Assembly (NCBI GenBank): GCA_964519835.1
Contig: CAZFLD010000040.1
Coordinates: 1-37,759, forward strand
Direction of reading: 5' to 3'
Origin: CAZFLD01 sp964519835
GTDB lineage: Bacteria > Spirochaetota > Spirochaetia > DSM-27196 > CAZFLD01
Length of the DNA stretch: 37,759 bases
In this document: positions 34,824 to 37,759 of the stretch, piece by piece
How positions within the stretch are numbered: the stretch's first letter is position 1
Layout of the letters: every line of letters starts with the position of its first letter
Program-made: the position numbers and the translations under genes
Notes under the pieces: generated by a model
What the model was told of the DNA's origin: nothing
The model's input: the letters and a program-made list of their open reading frames with translations, nothing else
Databases searched by the model: none

Positions 34824-35813
34824 GTGGATGCGCAGACTGCAGAGCTCCGAAGTGAAACCCTCCGCCTCATCCGCGCCTTTTTCTACGAGCGTCGCTACCT
34901 CGAGGTCGACCCGCCGCCCGTAGCACGAAAACCGCTCCCGGAATCCACTATCGAGCTGCTTCAAACAGAGCTGTTGACCGCCGACGAAGGGGCGGCACCG
35001 GATCGGCTTTTTCTCCTTCCCTCTCCCGAGCTTCCCATAAAGCGCGCGATCGCATACCTCGACCGAAGCGTTTACTGCATCGCCCCGGCGTTTCGCAATG
35101 CCGACCCATACGACCGGCTCCACGAGCCCGCGTTTTGGATGCTCGAATGGTACACAAAAGGCGCGAATGCCGCAGACTCGATACCTGTCTGTACGCACCT
35201 ACTCAACCACCTGGTCGGCGGACTGGGAACCCGAACTCAATTTGCCGCGCGGCCGCAACGGGTCGTTTCGCTTCCCGAGTTGTTTGGTACACATGCCGGC
35301 GTCACGATTGCTGCCGACACCTCGAGGGACGACCTTGCAGCGGCCGCTCGTCGAATCGGCCTCGAACCACCTGCCGACGAAGGCTGGGCGGACCTGTTTT
35401 ATCGTCTTTTTGTGACCGTTGTCGAGCCGGCATTGCCGACCGACGGGTTGATCTACGTTACCGACTGGCCCGCCCGCATCCCCACCCTGGCCCGTGAGCG
35501 CGAGGGAGCCGGCGTTGCGGAGCGGTGGGAGTTGTACGTGGGCGGAGTCGAGCTTGCAAACTGCTACAGTGAAGAGCTTCGGCCGGCGAACGTGGCGGCC
35601 TTCCTGGAGTCCGAGGGCCGGAGGAAGGCCGATGCTCGTATTCCCCACGACTACGACCCCGATGTTGCTTATCTGTTTGACAGAACCCAATCCCCAGGTA
35701 CGATACCCGCGTACTCGGGCGTCGCGTTGGGAGTCGATCGCCTGATCATGCTCCTTTCAGGGGCCCAGTCCATCCAGGGGGTGATGTACTCCCCCCTTTC
35801 AGATATGATTTAG
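34824..35813 (+). CDS. epmA: EF-P lysyl ligase (truncated lysyl-tRNA synthetase homologue)
   Basis: 329 residues, the size of EpmA/GenX/PoxA: a class II lysyl-tRNA synthetase core without the anticodon-binding domain. Motifs: YCIAPAFRNADPYDRLHEPA (motif 2 region, then WMLEWY), GVELANCYSEEL, and ALGVDRLIMLL (motif 3). It attaches (R)-beta-lysine to EF-P. The next gene, 33 bp on, encodes EF-P, which supports the role. The start is GTG 34824; a TACACT at 34810-34815 would give a leader of about 2 nt. The partner lysine 2,3-aminomutase gene (epmB) is not in the window. Confidence 0.92.
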   Translation: MDAQTAELRSETLRLIRAFFYERRYLEVDPPPVARKPLPESTIELLQTELLTADEGAAPDRLFLLPSPELPIKRAIAYLDRSVYCIAPAFRNADPYDRLHEPAFWMLEWYTKGANAADSIPVCTHLLNHLVGGLGTRTQFAARPQRVVSLPELFGTHAGVTIAADTSRDDLAAAARRIGLEPPADEGWADLFYRLFVTVVEPALPTDGLIYVTDWPARIPTLAREREGAGVAERWELYVGGVELANCYSEELRPANVAAFLESEGRRKADARIPHDYDPDVAYLFDRTQSPGTIPAYSGVALGVDRLIMLLSGAQSIQGVMYSPLSDMI

Positions 35814-35846
35814 ACAAAACAGGTAAGGAACCTCGAGGAAAGCAAT

Positions 35847-36410
35847 ATGATCAAGGCCGGTAGTATTGGTAAGGGCATGTGCCTGCTTATCAAGGGAGAG
35901 CCGTATCTCGTCGCCGAGCGGGAGTTTGTCAATCCGGGCAAGGGCGCCGCCTTTGTGCGCGTCAAGCTCAAGAACCTTCAGAGCGGACTCGTCCTCCGAG
36001 AGACAATCAAGACCAGCGAGTCGGTCGAAGAGGCAGACGTATTCGACCGCGACGCCCAGTTCTTGTTTGCCGACGACATGGGATTTCACTTTATGGACGC
36101 CGAGACGTTCGAGCAGTTTGTGATCGAGCGCGAAGGTGTGGAAGAGAAGGGCAACTACCTCAAGGAAGGCGACACGTACCGGGTGGTGATGTGGGAAGAA
36201 AAGCCCATCGACATCTCCATCCCCCTCAAGATGGTCTTTGAGGTTACCGAGGCGGAAGACGCGGTTCGTGGAGACACCGTCACCGGCGCGACCAAAACCA
36301 TTAAGGTGGAAACGGGCCTGGAGGTAAAGGTTCCGATTTTTATCAAGCAGGGCGAAAAAATCATGGTCAATACGGAGAGCGGTGAGTACGTCGAGCGGGT
36401 AAATTCATAG
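35847..36410 (+). CDS. efp: Translation elongation factor P
   Basis: 187 residues with three beta-barrel domains. The modification loop reads NPGKGAAFVRVKLKN, with Lys32 in the position modified by EpmA. C-terminal features include DTVTGATKTIKVETGLEVKVP and the typical IMVNTESGEYVERV ending. It relieves ribosome stalling at polyproline stretches. GAGGAAAG precedes the ATG. It is probably co-transcribed with epmA; a TATGAT at 35804-35809 could serve as its own -10, but no good -35 is present. Confidence 0.97.
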   Translation: MIKAGSIGKGMCLLIKGEPYLVAEREFVNPGKGAAFVRVKLKNLQSGLVLRETIKTSESVEEADVFDRDAQFLFADDMGFHFMDAETFEQFVIEREGVEEKGNYLKEGDTYRVVMWEEKPIDISIPLKMVFEVTEAEDAVRGDTVTGATKTIKVETGLEVKVPIFIKQGEKIMVNTESGEYVERVNS

Positions 36411-36429
36411 CAAATTTGGAAATTTTGGA

Positions 36430-36457
36430 TTGAATTTACAGCTAGCTTGATTATAAT
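36430..36457 (+). promoter_or_regulatory. Promoter of the Rrf2-family gene
   Basis: TTGAAT (36430-36435), a 16-bp spacer and consensus TATAAT (36452-36457) predict a start near 36464 and a 24-nt leader with AGGAG. The 36411-36487 spacer is much more AT-rich than its neighbours. Confidence 0.7.
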
Positions 36458-36487
36458 AGTAGTGTTTACCGAACATAGGAGAAAATA

Positions 36488-36967
36488 ATGCGAATCACGA
36501 CAAAAGGCCGGTACGCCTTGCGTGCCATGGCGAATCTCGCGCTCTCCGCGTCCGATCGACCAAAACCGATTAAGACAATCGCCGCTGAAGAAGACATCTC
36601 ACCTGAGTTTCTCGAGCAGATTTTCTTTAAGCTCCGAAAGTCGGGCATCATAAGCTCGGTTCGGGGCCCCGGTGGAGGGTTCCTTCTGGACCGCGACCCG
36701 GCAACCATCTCGGCGAGGGAGATTTTTGAAGCTGTAGGCGAGGGTCTCGAAATCACCCCGTGCTCGCAGGCCCGGGAAGACGGCACCTACGATTGCGAAA
36801 AAACCGACGAGTGTGTGGTACACGACGTGTGGCGCGAAGCGAGCGACTACATCACCGGGTATTTCGAGCACCTTACGCTTGCCAAGGTACTCGAAAACCA
36901 AAAGGACCCCGATTACGAACCGGTACTCTCCGGTTCCGGGTTCGAAGTAGCCGCCGGCAACGACTGA
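36488..36967 (+). CDS. Rrf2-family transcriptional regulator (IscR-like)
   Basis: 159 residues. The N-terminus has the family winged-helix (MRITTKGRYALRAM; IAAEEDISPEFLEQIFFKLRKSG; GPGGGF). The C-terminal half has three cysteines, Cys92 (PCSQ), Cys103 (YDCEK) and Cys109 (DECV), in the place where IscR and RsrR bind an Fe-S cluster; the CX10CX5C spacing resembles IscR (CX5CX5C) but with a longer first loop. It probably senses iron-sulfur status, redox or NO. Its target genes are not adjacent. Its 3' end overlaps the mscS gene by 55 bp, tail to tail. Confidence 0.93.
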   Translation: MRITTKGRYALRAMANLALSASDRPKPIKTIAAEEDISPEFLEQIFFKLRKSGIISSVRGPGGGFLLDRDPATISAREIFEAVGEGLEITPCSQAREDGTYDCEKTDECVVHDVWREASDYITGYFEHLTLAKVLENQKDPDYEPVLSGSGFEVAAGND

Positions 36968-37759
36968 ACGTAGAGGTCCATCTGGGGAAAGGGGATTGTG
37001 ATCCCCGCCCCTTTTAGGGCCCGCCATATCTCGAGGTTTACCCACGCCCTCGCTTCGAGCTTCTTTTGTGCATCGTAAATCCACGTATACAAGCCCATCG
37101 TTATTCCCGAGTCGTCAAAAGACACAACATAGGCGGTTGTGGGTTTGCCCGGCATCCGATGGGGACTGTTATCGCCGACTCGAGTGAGCACCTCGCGGGC
37201 ATAGTCGAGGTCCGTCGTGTAGGCGACCTGTACCGTGTTCACGATGATAATCGACGGGTCCTCGTAGGAGTTGTTGTGCATTTGCCTGTCGATGATGTGG
37301 GCGTTTGGCACGATAATCGTTTCATTGATGATTGTGTTTACCACCGTCGAGAGCATGCGTATATGGACAACGTTGCCCTCCAAGTCGGCGAGCTGAATTC
37401 GGTCGCCCTCTTTGATCGGTCGGGACACGATGATCACGATACCCGCAAAAAAGTTGGCGACCACGGTCTGCAAGCCAAACCCGAGGCCAATACCAAGCAC
37501 GCCGAATATCACCGTCAGTGCGGAGAGATCGATACCGATAATCGACAATCCGATCAGCAAAGCGATTGCCAGCACAAAGTAGCGAACCAGGTTCGATATG
37601 GAGAATCTGCGCGATGCGTCGAGGTTTAGGCGCTGGTTGAGCGTGCCGTCGACAAACCGATGGGTGACCTTCGCAAGGCGACTTGCCAGGTAGAAAATCG
37701 GCACCATCAGAATAATCGTTACAATCGAAATCTGGGTTTGCCCCGAACTAAAAAACGGC
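36913..37759 (-). CDS. Small-conductance mechanosensitive channel MscS family, partial
   Basis: The frame stays open to the window edge, so the N-terminus is missing; the visible part is 281 residues. It has at least two membrane helices, then the pore-lining TM3 (VIFGVLGIGLGFGLQTVVANFFAGI) followed by RPIKEGDRIQL, the start of the beta domain (IRMLSTVVNTIINETIIVPNA), and the C-terminal alpha/beta domain ending IPFPQMDLYV. It opens under membrane tension during hypo-osmotic shock and releases solutes, which fits an organism that accumulates betaine. Confidence 0.93.
   Translation of the reverse strand, partial: PFFSSGQTQISIVTIILMVPIFYLASRLAKVTHRFVDGTLNQRLNLDASRRFSISNLVRYFVLAIALLIGLSIIGIDLSALTVIFGVLGIGLGFGLQTVVANFFAGIVIIVSRPIKEGDRIQLADLEGNVVHIRMLSTVVNTIINETIIVPNAHIIDRQMHNNSYEDPSIIIVNTVQVAYTTDLDYAREVLTRVGDNSPHRMPGKPTTAYVVSFDDSGITMGLYTWIYDAQKKLEARAWVNLEIWRALKGAGITIPFPQMDLYVQSLPAATSNPEPESTGS

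Overview
The window looks like chromosome of a GC-rich, probably free-living and salt-tolerant member of the Spirochaetota. The main taxonomic clue is a TatT-TatP-TatQM type TRAP transporter locus (TPR lipoprotein, solute-binding protein, fused permease), arranged as in Treponema pallidum Tp0956-Tp0958. Supporting clues are spirochaete-style lipoproteins, a giant 2-hydroxyacyl-CoA dehydratase activase-like protein and an EpmA/EF-P pair. The lifestyle inference comes from a glycine betaine synthesis operon plus an MscS channel. No rRNA, tRNA, CRISPR array, insertion sequence or phage gene was recognised.

Layout. 1-1526: an alpha/beta hydrolase gene that looks damaged at its start and in its nucleophile motif. 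1654-6614 (minus): the TRAP operon, apparently transcribed from its own leaderless promoter, preceded by azlCD and a terminator-like hairpin. 6628-12073 (minus): a 1435-residue activase-like protein whose promoter carries a large palindrome, preceded by a protein joining a voltage-sensor domain to a sensory loop and HAMP, with no pore. 12361-20389 (plus): alpha-2-macroglobulin lipoprotein and penicillin-binding protein 1C, a periplasmic defence and wall-repair pair. 20362-26493 (minus): a large lipoprotein of unknown family, an M16C peptidase and a small membrane protein. 26494-27034 holds no convincing gene.

27035-32078 (minus) is the centre of interest: metK, an adenosine-kinase-like pfkB, ahcY, glycine/sarcosine methyltransferase and sarcosine/dimethylglycine methyltransferase. 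Together they would make SAM, methylate glycine three times to betaine, and clear SAH and adenosine. However, ahcY has lost about 165 residues in three in-frame blocks, including nearly all the NAD-binding domain, so the SAH hydrolase step is probably broken here. A MarR-family regulator (32289-32807) is divergent from the operon; well-formed promoters and palindromes lie between them. Beside it an MTA/SAH nucleosidase gene (32814-33500) could supply an alternative way to remove SAH; it follows a PatB/MalY-type C-S lyase gene.

34824-36410 (plus): epmA and efp (translation factor EF-P and its lysyl ligase). 36488-36967: an Rrf2-family regulator with three cysteines. 36913-37759 (minus): the C-terminal part of an MscS channel, cut by the window edge. 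Gene packing is tight: several ATGA overlaps, two convergent genes overlapping by 55 bp and two by 28 bp. Several genes have a -10-like element placed so that transcription would begin at or within about 3 nt of the start codon. All functional calls are from reading the sequence; no database search was run.
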